Shown here piece after piece: positions 22,301 through 32,922 of a stretch of 64,000 nt of DNA. The position numbers and the translations under genes were made by a program. The notes under the pieces are model-generated. The model was not told the origin of the DNA. It did no database searches and saw nothing but the letters and a program-made list of their open reading frames with translations. Source of the stretch: Mactra quadrangularis (taxonomy: Eukaryota > Mollusca > Bivalvia > Venerida > Mactridae); the NCBI GenBank assembly GCA_025267735.1, contig CM046299.1:24950468-25014467 (forward strand), read 5' to 3'. Numbering within the stretch: position 1 is the stretch's first letter; each line of letters starts with the position of its first letter.

Positions 22301-25300
22301 GAAAATTTCTGACAACATTGAAATCGGTGTACTTTCATTACTTTCGTTTACTGAAGTTTCGTTAAGTATATATGGGATCTTAATGCTAGGTTTACATCTG
22401 GCCACGATCTCCCCGATTAGCCAGATGCTAAAAAATCGAGGAGCTCTACGATTAAATGGTAAACTCCACGTTCTGCTACGCCTCCTTACGAAATCAGCAC
22501 GTTTTGTTGCGCTCTTCTGCGCTTTGCTACGATCGAGCCCACGATTTGCATCACGTTTTGTTACGCTTTGATGCGATCAACACGATTGGCTTCTACGCTC
22601 CACCACGTTCCGTTACGTCCTGTTAAGATCTCCCACGACAAAGCCGCTTTGTTGCGATCTCCTGCGATTTGACCTACGATTTGAGACAAATGACCACGTT
22701 TTACGTCACGATTTGATATTTAAACAAGAAATATTCTTTCCCAGCGACGCGGGATGAAAAAATGTGTCTACGCTGGTCCCGATCTGTTGCGATTGTACTC
22801 CACGTTCTGTTACGTTCTGTTACGCTTCGGTACGTTCCGTTACGTTCCGTTACGTTTTGTTACGAAGGCCACGCTCTGTCACGATTAGAAAATGAATCGG
22901 GGCAATCGTGGTGAAATTTAAGTTTGATTTAAAATCTGTCCCGATGCTCACGATGTCCCCGATTCAACCACGTTCCGTTACGCTCCCCGCAGATCACCCC
23001 GATTCGACTCCACGCTCTGTTACGTTCGCCACGATGCTCTGGAATCGGGGACATCGTGGTAATCGTGGCCAGATATAAACCTAGCATAAAGTGCAAAATA
23101 GTCCATAACTCTTTTCATTTAATTTCTTTATTTTTTGAATAACAGTTTTAAGTTAAAGTGTGGTTTATAGTCTGTTTCTATGCACTTGTTCAGCCAACTT
23201 CACAATTTTGTACTATAACCACTGATCATTGAAATCACCTTCTGACAGGCGATCCCTCACAGTACCCATTTACACTTGGTTGGAGTGGAACAACTTTAGG
23301 TTAATTTCTTGCTCTTACCCCTAGTTGGGTTCGAAACCGGAACCCCTCGACCCCTTAGCACGCGTCCTACCTCTGAACCTCGGTTCCTATATCAGAATAT
23401 AACCTTTATGGAACTAATAATGACAATTATCTATCTTATTACAAACGATGTGTTAAATGTATGATATTTGAAATACATCATGGGTCAGTACATAACTACT
23501 CTAACTACATGTAAATAGAGAAGGATGTAGATTAGTTTTGCACTGACCCACCGATAGGGAATAAAACCTTAAATATCTGATGGCTTACGACTGATTTTCA
23601 TCGTAAGTTCATGGCTCATGTACTATACATGCAATTATTATTGAACGAGTTTTGGTAATATACCCCTATCATACTTTTTTGAGTTATGAAGTTGGCGGTC
23701 CATGAAATGAACAAATATAGAGTATTGCCAACATTTTAACATACATACTATTATGTATTGTTAAATTTTATAAATTGTCAGTATTTGTTCGATTATCCCC
23801 GTATTTAAATACGGATAGCTATTTCTATCAACTCTGAGTACTGAAGTACTAAAGTAAGTATCTAAATCAGCGGGGGTACAATTTACCATTACATTTTGTC
23901 ATACCAGTAATGGGCCAGGAACATCCAACCTCTCCTATAATACCAGCCCTGAATGCTGTACCATTGCAACCTTGAGTCAGTTCTCTTCTCATGATATCAG
24001 CAAATTCTTCCTGTTTAATATCTAATGTTGTTGGTCGTGAGGATTCTACATACCAACCTATATAAAATCAACATATTATGAGACATCTCCGACATGTATC
24101 TATCATTGTTGTCTAGTCAAAACCTCGTAACTTTACCTTTTTCACCAACCTATATAATATCAACATTTATGAGACATCTCCGACAAAGATCTATGTACTT
24201 CAATGTATGTCCATCCATGCATTATTTATATCAGTATATTTTGATATGTAAATGTGACTTCCTCTTTGGCCTTAACACACGCGGTCGGCACGGTCCCGAA
24301 TCAAAAGCACTATATTATATACTATTATATACCGGCCGCCTGTGGACCGAAAGGCTTTCATGATATATGATCAATAAAGATATACATGTAAAATGTATAA
24401 AGATTTACATATAATATAATTTTATTCAATGTTATACTAAAGGTTTTGCACCAAATCTTATTTTTAGGATAAATCAATTTACATTTACTCATGAAAAATA
24501 CCCCTAAGAAACTAGGAGTCATCTAAGAATATTCCAAAATCGGCAAAATTTAACTCGTAATTCAAACACTCCGTAGCTGTAATGTTCCTTTGATAAGCAG
24601 AATTTATACAGTAGGTTGCTTTAAAGCACATCCAAAACTTTCCTCGTTGTTTCTTGAACAAGAAACTTGGAAACGAACACGAGAGTGTTTAATCTAAATT
24701 GAAATATTTTTTTTCTATCGAACTAAAATAAACTAGTATAAACTAAAACAATTATTACAATACGAGTATTTATTTAGAATGTTTGGACACTTAAGTTCCG
24801 CAATAAAGACCATATTGGACACAGGTTATCGCAAACCCAGGTCGATAGCGCAGTTGGTAGTGCGCCGAGATTTGGAATCTCGTGCTCGAGGGGTGCGGGT
24901 TCGAATCCCACCCGGGGAGGTTATACCCTTCCATGAAAATTTGTCAATAATGTCGATTTTCCTCCATTGATTAGATATTATGGAGAAGTTTCCGGCCTTG
25001 TGGAAGGGTAGGTGAGTACTGATTATAGACAATGGTTCAGGAAATCTAGGTTAGGTGCGCTGGACGCCGTAAAATGACCTAACTTGTGTTGACACGGCGT
25101 TAAAACTGAAAACAAAAAAGACCCATATGCTTCAGATTGAATAGAAAATATTAAGACCATTCCGCTACTTAGACTATTGATTTTGATGGTCTTGTTAATG
25201 GAGCTTTACTGTACAGCTATACCTGTCCCAGCTACTAGATGAACATCAGTAGTTTTAGATATATCAGCTAAAGATTTAACATCTGGTTGTATACCATATG

Positions 25301-27336
25301 TTGTATTGTCAACTATTGTACCACCGCCATTCTTCTGTAATATATACAAGTATTTATTGTTGGATTTAAATTTATTGTCAGTGGTGCATGAATTAACCCC
25401 GCTGATTTTATTATATTATATCAGTTTTTGGTCAATAGCGAATAAAGTGAAATACCGACAATAAACAAATGATTCACTGGAGGTTGTGGAGTATGCACAT
25501 GTGATGTAGTATGTCCAACTTACTCCAAAAGAGTTGACTGTGCATACACTATCTATTTTCTATCAACCTAATTATGATTAATATATTTATGTACACTATA
25601 TTTACCTTAAAGAAATGTAACTCATCGGTTATAGCTTGTTTTTCTTCATACAGACGATTGTTGTCGTAACTTGAATATCTAGAATAATCACATGTATCAT
25701 TTGTAGAAGCACTGGTCCAGTGGTAGGACGCGCGCTTAAGTAGCGAGAGAATGGGTTTAACAATACGGTTAAAACATTTTGCAATATTTTGCAATATGCA
25801 AAACATATTTTTGCAATATATTGCAATACGCATTGCTTTTTGCATGTCATACAAAGCAGCAGGAATTAATGCACATGCATTTTCTTAATTGAAACATTAT
25901 TATACATCTATATGTATTTTCAAATAATCTCTCATACAATGTTTTGAATGATTTGTGTTAAAATGGAATATTTGTTAGAAAATGTATAGTTGAAATGGAC
26001 TTAGGCAAAGAACTTCTCTCTCATTTAATAAAATACATATTGTATTTACCCTTTTACAGCATAATACATCTATTTCAAGATTTTGACTTATTTTTACAAT
26101 CAATCAAACATTTGAATTTCAAATTCTGATAAAAAACAATCAATATGTCCCAGAGATGAACATAACAAATTGGGCGGGGGCAATTTTATGTATGTGCATG
26201 ATATGGAAGCCAAACGACGTACCCACTATTACTGCATAAGAAGTAAGCGTTTGCGATGATGTACGCAAACCAATAAACTCGATACATCTAATGCGCTTTG
26301 TATTTGATCCAATTACAAAACAAAGGTACAAGTAAGTGTAGTTCTACTTACGGATAATGTGTGACCCACCAATTTATATCTGGTGTAAGTTTACGTGTAC
26401 AGTTTTCAGGATAAAATTTTGGTGGATATTTATGGACTAAATATTCAAAATCACATAATAAATGTTCATGAGCTAATGTAAAACCTGCTTCCTCTGGTTC
26501 AATGCATCCAAGAACTAAAACAAATGAAATAGTAGTTTTTGCTCACAAAAATCTTACCACTCAAATTATCGTAAGTTCGATTTATGAAATTGTCGCTGAT
26601 TGTCTTATCAAAATTTATTATGATAAGTTATTAACGGCACAAGGTACAAGTAAACAGTATTTTGAATTCAGCAATAACGTGAAAACCTATTTTACTGTTC
26701 GTCTTGCAATCAGTATCATCAGGGGCGGATCCAGGATTTTTCTAGGAGAGGTCCAAACTTTTCTAGGGGGGGGGGGGGGTCCGAACCGCGAACCACAATC
26801 ACATTATACACATTTTGCAGAAAAAATGCAACATATTGATAATAAAAACTACATGACCATTAAATCTATGTTTAGCACCGAGAGAGATTGCTTCATGCTA
26901 CTTAAAAATGACTTCCAGGCAAGAAATACACTAATGGACAGGCACATTTTTAAATTCTAGAGGGGGGGGGTCCAGACTCCCCTGACCCCCGCTGGATCCG
27001 CCAATGGTCACTGTATGATCAACGTAAAAGTAAGATATTATACCCACAATTCATTTGATAATAAAAAACAAATCATATCAAACCTGATTTCAATTTCAAA
27101 GGTTAATCATACAAGCAATATTTCGGACAACATCGTTTTCCATTTATTTTATCTAACTGTTGTTCCTGTTAACTTTATTCCTTATAATATAGACTACACA
27201 ATTCAAATGGCAATCGAGAAATAAATGCAATATGCACTTTATACAAAGCCTAAACAATATGATCTACGGTAGAAACAAAACACATCATACCATTCATCAT
27301 GTATAAATACTGACCTGTCTGTATTTTACCTTCCAT
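19185..27336 (-). CDS. PTER: Phosphotriesterase-related protein (PTER), complete, eight coding exons
   Basis: This is an amidohydrolase-superfamily metal hydrolase. Vertebrate PTER has been reported to hydrolyse N-acetyltaurine; substrate use here is inferred. The exons are 27336..27315, 26514..26352, 25678..25606, 25334..25223, 24057..23905, 21032..20874, 20117..19900 and 19331..19185. They sum to 1047 bases, giving 348 residues, close to the ~349 of vertebrate PTER. All junctions are GT..AG with matching phases. Metal ligands are present at the expected places: H23 and H25 (AHEHL), E166 (GIIGEVGCSW), H196 (VIMHPG), H225 (VMSHMD) and D293 (VGHDIHTK). The protein starts MEGKIQTVLG, which fits the family start, and ends NPQTWLTFRRHQQ. 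No signal peptide or membrane segment is seen, so it is likely cytosolic. AATAAA occurs overlapping the stop and again about 20 bases downstream as poly(A) signal candidates. No frameshift or lost residue was seen. Confidence 0.95.
19759..19860. mobile_element. PTER: Short MITE in PTER intron 7
   Basis: The left end cagtggcgcgtac is inverted at the right as gtacgcgccacag. Subterminal words (agcttatttaaat / atttaaatcagcgg) also pair. It is about 100 bases and non-coding. Confidence 0.75.
19900..20117 (-). CDS. PTER: PTER exon 7, aspartate ligand
   Basis: This encodes residues 228-300, including LLEFASVGCYVEYDHFGLE and ITVGHDIHTK, where D293 is the final metal ligand. The acceptor is TTTTAG and the donor GTAAGA. 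A small MITE (19759..19860) ends 40 bases from this donor. Confidence 0.93.
20690..20830 (+). mobile_element. tRNA-like SINE relic in PTER intron 6
   Basis: The segment ggtcgtgggttcaatttcaa resembles a polymerase III B box, with a weaker A-box-like ctgtacgcgtgccgcacc before it. No body shared with the other SINEs was seen, so this is a low-support relic of a different family. Confidence 0.4.
20874..21032 (-). CDS. PTER: PTER exon 6, two histidine ligands
   Basis: This encodes residues 175-227 and the first base of Arg228. VIMHPGWDP holds H196 and RVVMSHMD holds H225. The acceptor is TTTCAG and the donor GTATGT. Confidence 0.93.
21790..22350 (+). repeat. Dispersed repeat, copy A (PTER intron 5)
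   Basis: This segment has a diverged direct copy at 52400..52960. Shared words run in the same order: tttcaatata, ggaccatactg, gcgacattcgag, ttttcgttgtgc, atcaacacact, gcacgtgcaca and gcagacgaca-like. Short frames on both strands are not conserved between the two copies, so coding is not supported. No termini were identified. Confidence 0.7.
22384..23086. mobile_element. 0.7-kb inverted-repeat element with 10-base internal repeats
   Basis: The left end tgctaggtttacatctggcc and acgatctccccgatt is inverted at the right (aatcggggacatcgtgg, ggccagatataaacctagca). The flanks are TTAA and TAAA, so a TTAA-type (piggyBac-like) target is possible but imperfect. The interior is a degenerate array of about 10-base units such as gttccgttac and gttctgttac, clearest at 22799..22865. 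It has no coding capacity and lies in PTER intron 5. Confidence 0.8.
23225..23400 (-). mobile_element. tRNA-derived SINE in PTER intron 5
   Basis: On the minus strand the head has aggttcagaggtaggacgcg (A-box-like) and ggtttcgaacccaacta (B box). The body differs from the SINE family at 24838..25110, so this is a second family or a relic. Confidence 0.6.
23905..24057 (-). CDS. PTER: PTER exon 5, bridging glutamate
   Basis: This encodes residues 124-174 and the first base of Glu175, ending GIIGEVGCSWPIT. E166 is the metal-bridging residue that replaces the carbamylated lysine of bacterial phosphotriesterases. The acceptor is TATATAG and the donor GTATGA. The following residues (TERRVLEA) are about two shorter than I expect for the family at this junction, so the donor position is slightly less certain. 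Confidence 0.88.
24265..24350. mobile_element. Solo terminus of the AGGCGG..GGTCCCGAATCA element
   Basis: The segment gcggtcggcacggtcccgaa and tcaaaagcacta matches the left terminus of the larger element at 42535..43507. It is followed by a short AT stretch and ccggccgcctg. It may be a minimal deletion derivative with both ends close together. Confidence 0.55.
24838..25110 (+). mobile_element. tRNA-derived SINE, best-preserved copy (PTER intron 4)
   Basis: The head gtcgatagcgcagttggtag (A box) and gtgcgggttcgaatcccacc (B box) surround a perfect five-pair anticodon-like stem (CGAGA..TCTCG) with loop TTTGGAA. The body follows (ggttataccc, ggaagggtaggtgagtac, ggtgcgctggacgcc) and the 3' end is acacggcgttaaa. 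The extra arm is long and there is no acceptor stem, so it is not a working tRNA gene. Confidence 0.9.
25130..25215. mobile_element. ACAGTAAAG-family MITE end next to a PTER donor
   Basis: The right terminus ggagctttactgta and an internal ttaagaccattccgct match the family at 14217..14390. The copy is diverged and incomplete. It ends a few bases from the exon 4 donor (25222..25219 on the minus strand). Confidence 0.65.
25223..25334 (-). CDS. PTER: PTER exon 4
   Basis: This encodes residues 87-123 and the first base of Gly124: GGGTIVDNTTYGIQPDVKSL and the strand LVAGTG. The acceptor is TTACAG and the donor GTATAG. The right terminus of an ACAGTAAAG-type MITE ends only a few bases beyond the donor. 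Confidence 0.92.
25606..25678 (-). CDS. PTER: PTER exon 3
   Basis: Seventy-three bases encode YSSYDNNRLYEEKQAITDEL and HFFK (residues 63-86). This aligns with the conserved E.EAI..EL..FK helix of the family. The acceptor is TTCTAG and the donor GTAAAT. It is too short to be found as a separate frame, but phase and homology support it. Confidence 0.88.
25755..26170. mobile_element. Degraded copy of the TAGGGGTGTAAC hAT-type element
   Basis: The segment gggtttaacaatacggt and later words (attgcaatacgcattg, aattaatgcacatgcat, tttcaaataatctc) follow the order of the intact copy at 63245..63685. The right terminus is missing. It lies in the PTER intron between exons 2 and 3. Confidence 0.65.
26352..26514 (-). 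CDS. PTER: PTER exon 2, first metal-binding motif
   Basis: This encodes residues 8-62, VLGCIEPEEAGFTLAHEHLL onward. The HxH pair (H23, H25) supplies two metal ligands. The acceptor is TTTTAG and the donor GTAAGT. It leaves phase 2, completed by exon 3 as CCA (Pro62). Confidence 0.92.
26719..27006. mobile_element. hAT-type MITE, copy 3 (PTER intron 1)
   Basis: The ends caggggcggatccaggattt and cgctggatccgcc are inverted. Internal segments ttgcttcatgctacttaaaa and tataatgtg-like match the reverse of 8724..9011, so it is in the opposite orientation. Runs of G (26767..26779, 26962..26970) lie near both ends. Confidence 0.8.
27315..27336 (-). CDS. PTER: PTER exon 1 (start codon, residues 1-7)
   Basis: Twenty-two bases encode MEGKIQT and the first base of codon 8. 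ATG is at 27336..27334 and the donor is GTCAGT. This start is chosen because MEGKIQT joined to exon 2 gives KIQTVLGCIEP, matching the usual N-terminus of the family. An upstream ATG (ctaatgtaa) is followed at once by a stop. Confidence 0.85.
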
Positions 27337-28891
27337 TGTTTTAGAGTTACATTAGAGAAAAAACACTTTTGATATAATCTGGAAACATTGGATTTATGTC
27401 ATCAACCACTTATGTATAGGTTACATATAATCCATGTGATAATAAGCGAACCTGTATTCCAGTCATGTATTAGTACCTTTATATTAGATTAATACATACA
27501 TGTATTTATGTCATAGCTTTTGATGGTCCATTTTATCTACGTAAAGAAGGTCAAGAATAGAGTCTACATCTAGATTTAAAGGCCCTATATCAAGACATTC
27601 CATAGACTGCATGATAAAATCAACAATTAAATGGAACAAATGTGTTTTATTTTATTTCAAAGGACTAATAACCAAACAAATGTATTCTTCACACCGTTTA
27701 ATTCATGCCTTTCAAAGTGAAAGTAGAAAGTCAATACCAAAAACGACAGTTTTGGTCATATATATTGTTTATGATGAAATTTTGTGATAAAAGATTCCTT
27801 TCAATATTAAGTAATTAAGCTCATAAAACTGTTTTACTGTTCATCTACATTTATGAAATTATTAAACTGCACAATAATAATAGCATCCACCATTTTAAGA
27901 AGTGGGATCATTGTCTAATGTATTATCGACTATAAAAGTTAAATTTTTTTATCTTGTATAATCAAACTTAAACTTACCAGGCAAAATAGTTTGCCATACA
28001 TGTTTATAGTGTTTCTAATGCATGCTACATTTTAATGACTCCACAGTTTGAAAACTGTTCTCTTATCTGATGTAAATGAATATTTCTCAATATGGGGGCT
28101 TACATACATGTATATATGGAAATTTGGGTTAAGGTAGAATCTTAGATTTAGATGATGTTCAACAAGAATGTGTAATCACGCAGGGTAATATAAAATTGTA
28201 AATGCAAGGGTCATCTCTCTCGAGGAATGAATATTTTATGTATTGTTCAAATATACAAAAAGGACACAGACTGTTTTGAACTTGTATGGTATGAGGTATA
28301 ACATATCACAGTTTTAGATTGATTGATCAGGGCGTTTATTTAAATGCCAAAACATGAAATCTAAACTATGTTCATAAGTTAATAAATCTGATTGATAAGT
28401 TAATAAACTATATTTCTACCGAATGACATATCTTGACGGTCAAACCGCCGCTGTTGTATTTGCATAACATTATATCCAGCATTGCACTTCAGCTTATGTT
28501 TGACTTTTTGCCGTGGTCATTTGTGTCAAGACTGGCTTACTGATAACTTTAATAACCTCAGTCTTCATTTAATCCAATTCAAGATCCGCGATTATATGCA
28601 GTATTCCATTCAAGAAGGAGAAGAATACCAACGACATCTCTTTTTATCTTTTTGTCTTACTTTTTCAGTTTGGGAGGAAAAGTGAAGAATTTATTTTTCT
28701 ATCAAACTTCAATGTTTATGATGAATAGTCACAAAATCTTGATACAAGTATGTCACTTATAGATCAACTTATCTTGTAATCAGGGGAGAAAACTCTACGA
28801 TAATTCTAAAGGTTTAGAAGCAGTTACCTCGCTTTGTCAGTCGTATATTGCCATTAGGAACACCCTCGGCGATAGCTGTGCAATAGAGTTT
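27337..28891. other. Region upstream of PTER, no further gene seen
   Basis: This holds the 5' flank and presumably the promoter and 5' untranslated part of PTER. It is AT-rich with no clear TATA or CpG-rich patch. The open frame at 28482..28685 has no recognisable features. Confidence 0.4.
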
Positions 28892-29790
28892 CGTCAGTTT
28901 GCGAAATCACCCGAGCGAGTAGTTTTCCGAATGTTCCGTAAACTTACCGAATTATTCCGAATGAGTCAGATTTATGTCATTCTCGTACCCAGAGGTTATC
29001 AAGATTCTCGAGAATCATGATAGCATCTGGGTACGAGAAAAGATTTATGCAAATAAAAGATGGGAAAACGGGCGGTTCATGAATTATATACATTGTACTT
29101 TAAGAATTACAAACATATTCCTACTGAAAAAATGGAAAAGATTAACTTGTTGTTCAGAATAGCATATAACAACACTGTTTACATTTTCAGCAATTAGAAT
29201 GGTTGTAATCGTTAAAGGTTTAACGATAATGAATGTTTAAGTTCACGCGCGTTATATAGGCCTACAGTTGCATTTTGTAAACGATGTCCACATACTTTTA
29301 ATCGTCTACGACCATAATCCTGCATTAAGGAACTATGATGCGATTAGCTCCTTAAAATTGTGTTATGTTCATTATATATTACGGACAGCAACACCTCTGT
29401 AATGACGTAAAATATACTTGGCCTATATAATTTGGAACAAACAAACATAATTATTCTATCTATGCCAACACATGCAGCCAACTCATGTATGCTCGCATAG
29501 ATGTCATCAGTAATTAGCCAATGCAGATAATTTGATGATAATTAAGTTCGGTATGATATTGCTAGTATTTGTAGGAAATATGCAAAACATCTGCAATATA
29601 AACACTTTCTTGTTATAGTTATACGGAACGCAATACATATGCGTAGTTTCTAGCAACGAGTTAGGCCTAAACTTTTGGGTAATATATTGCCTTTGTCACA
29701 GTCATGAACTTTTTGTACTTCACGAGTCTCAAGACCTCTGCTTCCTCGGGGTCATTCGGAAAACCACTCGGGTGATTCCGTAAACTAACG
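28892..29790. mobile_element. 0.9-kb element with ~40-base inverted termini
   Basis: The left end cgtcagtttgcgaaatcacc and cgagcgagtagttttccg is inverted at 29753..29790 with a few changes (gattccgtaaactaacg). No transposase is seen inside. A separate palindrome lies at 28978..29040 within it. Confidence 0.75.
28978..29040. repeat. Imperfect 60-base palindrome centred on TCTCGAGA
   Basis: The arms ttctcgtacccaga and tctgggtacgagaa pair perfectly. The inner parts (ggttatcaagattctc / gagaatcatgatagca) pair with three mismatches. It lies inside the 0.9-kb element and could itself be a tiny inserted MITE. Confidence 0.8.
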
Positions 29791-29825
29791 CTTAACAAGC
29801 GTGTTACACAGTTATCATCCTACCA

Positions 29826-29965
29826 AGTGCGACGTCAAGGTAGCAACATTTAGCGTCAGTCGATTTGTGTGCGACGTTTAGCGTCAGCGTTGCGACGTTT
29901 ATCGTTGGTTGCGACGTTTATCGTTTGTTGCGACATTAAGCATTAAGGTTATGACTTTAAGCATC
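29826..29965 (+). repeat. Short tandem array of GCGACGTTTAKCGT units
   Basis: About six units follow one another, of the form gcgacgtttatcgttggtt or gcgacattaagcattaagg, decaying rightwards. They resemble in style the subterminal repeats at 16228..16424 but are not the same word. No inverted partner array was found in the window. Confidence 0.65.
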
Positions 29966-30183
29966 ATGTAATGTTTATATGTTGCATGATAATACTGTCC
30001 GATGCATATACAGCAGATGTTATGAAACCATCGTGATTTGCCACGTGATTGGTGCTCTATGTAGCCTTATTTGACGTCACCGGGTGACAGTCCGTAATGT
30101 CAACTTCTTGACATGACCTATCGGTCCGCTTGACATCACCGATCGGTCTTGAAGCGATGCGAGACCACTACGTTGAAGTTGAA

Positions 30184-30312
30184 ATAAATATCATATCCTA
30201 CTGAGAGTGATAGAACGGAATGTTCACCATTGACAAGCAATGTCAACATCGGCTAAAGCTTGTCAAGGGTGAACATTCCGTTCTTTCACTCTTTGTAGGA
30301 TGTGATATTTAT
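30184..30312. mobile_element. Foldback MITE, 129 bases, nearly all stem
   Basis: The left arm aaatatcatatcctactgag and agaacggaatgttcacc, ending ttgacaagc, pairs with the right arm (gcttgtcaagggtgaacatt, ccgttctttcactcttt). This leaves a loop of about 20 bases. As RNA it would form a long hairpin. Confidence 0.85.
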
Positions 30313-31065
30313 AAATAATATTTATAAACTATCAGCTTTACAAATTTACTGAATGAAAGAGATAACGGTTCTGTTGAAATAGCGTCATTCAGATTGATCT
30401 TTAAACTCTTCAATTACATTTTGTATTAATTTTTAAACGATGTAGATTTATAAGTCAAGTTCTGTATAAGTATTCTCGTTCATGTTGATATGTAATGGCT
30501 GAACGTAGATCACGTGATTTATAAACAACAACAAATTTAGTTATTTTTAATCTACATGTATTTAAAAACATATCAGTTACAAAATAATAATTGTACCGTG
30601 TTATTGTACAAAAAGGATTAATTGGATGCAATATGATACAAAATGAATTATAAAAATGAAAATACGTAAAAAAGGAAAAGGTCCATTATGAAAATGGGCA
30701 CATGGTATATGAACAGTATAAATGTATAAATAATGACAAATAATGATCAATGTTCATTCAATGTTATCTCAATATGATCGCTTTGTGGCAGATTTGAGCA
30801 TTGATAGCATTCATGAGATTAGCAATGTATCGAAAAGTTATCGAAATAGTACAAATTGTACGAATTATATGCAAGAGCTTGACGATATGATCACTGCGCT
30901 TTCAGAAATATTCTAAATATCTCTTATTTGTCGTAAAATGTTATAAACATGAAAATATGATTGCTAGCTTTAATTCGTGGCATTTCAGAACGCCAAACGT
31001 CCTAAATGATCACCAAAACGAAATACTTCAGGTTGTTTATTTAATATTCTTTCCGCGCATTGTAA

Positions 31066-31190
31066 TTAACTACTCTTTGGTTTCTTTAATTCCATGTTTT
31101 GTGGCGGTGGTGGAGCTTTGTATAATGTCAAACGGCATATTAAGTTAGTGAAGGAACCAAGATCAATTTGACCATCATTGCTGCTAATGT
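31066..31190 (-). pseudogene. Duplicated terminal EF-hand exon, distal copy
   Basis: On the minus strand it reads SNDGQIDLGSFTNL, then LYKAPPPPQNMELKKPKSS and stop, in frame and without disruption. It is preceded by an acceptor-like ccacattag. Joined to the penultimate exon (which ends in phase 2), the reading phase would be kept. It lacks the third EF-hand of the true terminal exon. It may be a decaying exon copy or an alternative last exon. Confidence 0.6.
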
Positions 31191-31990
31191 GGAAACATGT
31201 GAAATAGTTTTTTTTAAATATCAACATATCAAATCACCCTAATTGAAACATTTTGTGTAACGATTCTATGGAAATGAATTCAATCAGATTCATCTTGAAA
31301 TTTTCAAGAAAAACTTGTCCACATTTCTAAACGATGTACATGTAGATTAATTATTCAAATTTTGTATAAATATTTTCAGATAAGTACGCTTATGACCAGA
31401 AACATAGTCATATATGATTATGGTACACCATAGTAATTAATTAAATAAACAACAACAAAATGAGTAATTTTGAATTTATTTCAAACATTTCAGTAACAAA
31501 ATAATAATTACATGTTATTGTACAAAAATGATTCATTGAATGCGATATGATACAAAATGAATTATAAGAAATGTAAAAAAGTAAAAAAAGAAAAAAGGAA
31601 AAAGGTGCATCGTGAAATATGAATACATCGTATACAAACACTAAACATGTATAAATAATGACAAATAATGATCAATGTTCATTCAATGTTATCTCAATAT
31701 GATCGCTTTGTGGCAGATTTGAGCATTGATAGCATTCATGAGATTAGCAATGTATCGAAAAGTTATCGAAATAGTACAAATTGTACGAATTATATGCAAG
31801 AGCTTGACGATATGATCACTGCGCTTTCAGAAATATTCTAAATATCTCTTATTTGTCGTAAAATGTTATAAACATGAAAATATGATTGCTAGCTTTAATT
31901 CGTGGCATTTCAGAACGCCAAACGTCCTAAATGATCACCAAAACGAAATACTTCAGGTTGTTTATTTAATATTCTTTCCGCGCATTGTAA

Positions 31991-32115
31991 TTAACTACTC
32001 TTTGGTTTCTTTAATTCCATGTTTTGTGGCGGTGGTGGAGCTTTGTATAATGTCAAACGGCATATTAAGTTAGTGAAGGAACCAAGATCAATTTGACCAT
32101 CATTGCTGCTAATGT
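31991..32115 (-). pseudogene. Duplicated terminal EF-hand exon, proximal copy
   Basis: This is identical over the coding part to 31066..31190, with the same acceptor-like AG and stop. Against the true exon, 7 of 36 aligned codons differ silently and 5 change the residue (L to I, Y to C, R to T, K to E, N to K). That leans towards past constraint. Confidence 0.6.
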
Positions 32116-32922
32116 GGAAACATGTGAAATAGTTTTTTTTAAATATCAACATATCAAATCATCCTAATTGAAACATTTTGTGTAACGATTCTATGGAAAT
32201 GAATTCAATCAGATTCATCTTGAAATTTTCAAGAAAAACTTGTCCACATTTCTAAACGATGTACATGTAGATTAATTATTCAAATTTTGTATAAATATTT
32301 TCAGTTAAGTACGCTTATGACCAGAAACATAGTCATATATGATTATGGTACACCATAGTAATTAATTAAATAAACAACAACAAAATGAGTAATTTTGAAT
32401 TTATTTCAAACATTTCAGTAACAAAATAATAATTACATGTTATTGTACAAAAATGATTCATTGAATGCGATATGATACAAAATGATTTATAAGAAATGTA
32501 AAAAAGTATAAAAAGGGGAAAAGGAAAAAGGTGCATCGTGAAATATGAATACATCGTATACAAACACTAAACATGTATAAATAATGAAAAATAATGATAA
32601 CTGTTCATTCACGTTATCTCAATATGATCGCTTTGTGCCAGATTTGAGCATTGATTGCATTCATGAGATTAGTAATGTACCGAAAAGTTATCGAAATAGT
32701 ACAATTTGTACGAGTTATATGCAAGAGCGTGTCGATATGATCGGTGCCCTCTAAGAAACATTTCATTTAAAATATCTCTGTTTTTGTCGTAAAAAAGTTA
32801 TAAACATGAAAATATGATTGCTAGCTTGAATCCGTGCCATTTCAGAACGCCAAGCGTCCTAAATAACCACCAAAAACGAAAGACTTCAGGTTGTTCATTT
32901 TATATTCTTTTCGCTCATTGTT

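Larger units (their letters stand above)
30330..32622. repeat. Tandem duplication, 925-base unit, 3' end of EF-hand gene
   Basis: The word atgatcgctttgtg recurs at 30774, 31699 and 32624, exactly 925 bases apart. The first two full units differ at only a few positions, while the third, which holds the real terminal exon, is clearly diverged. A partial older copy lies at 30330..30740. The unit contains the last part of the terminal exon plus 3' flank. Confidence 0.92.

Noticed and set aside
22097..22571. Plus-strand frames near 22.1-22.6 kb
   Set aside because: They overlap a dispersed repeat and the 10-base array element. The frames are not kept in the second repeat copy at 52.4-53.0 kb.
24838..24922. 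Functional tRNA gene with a TGG anticodon
   Set aside because: The A and B boxes and an anticodon-like stem are present, but there is no acceptor stem and the sequence continues into a shared SINE body found at three other places.
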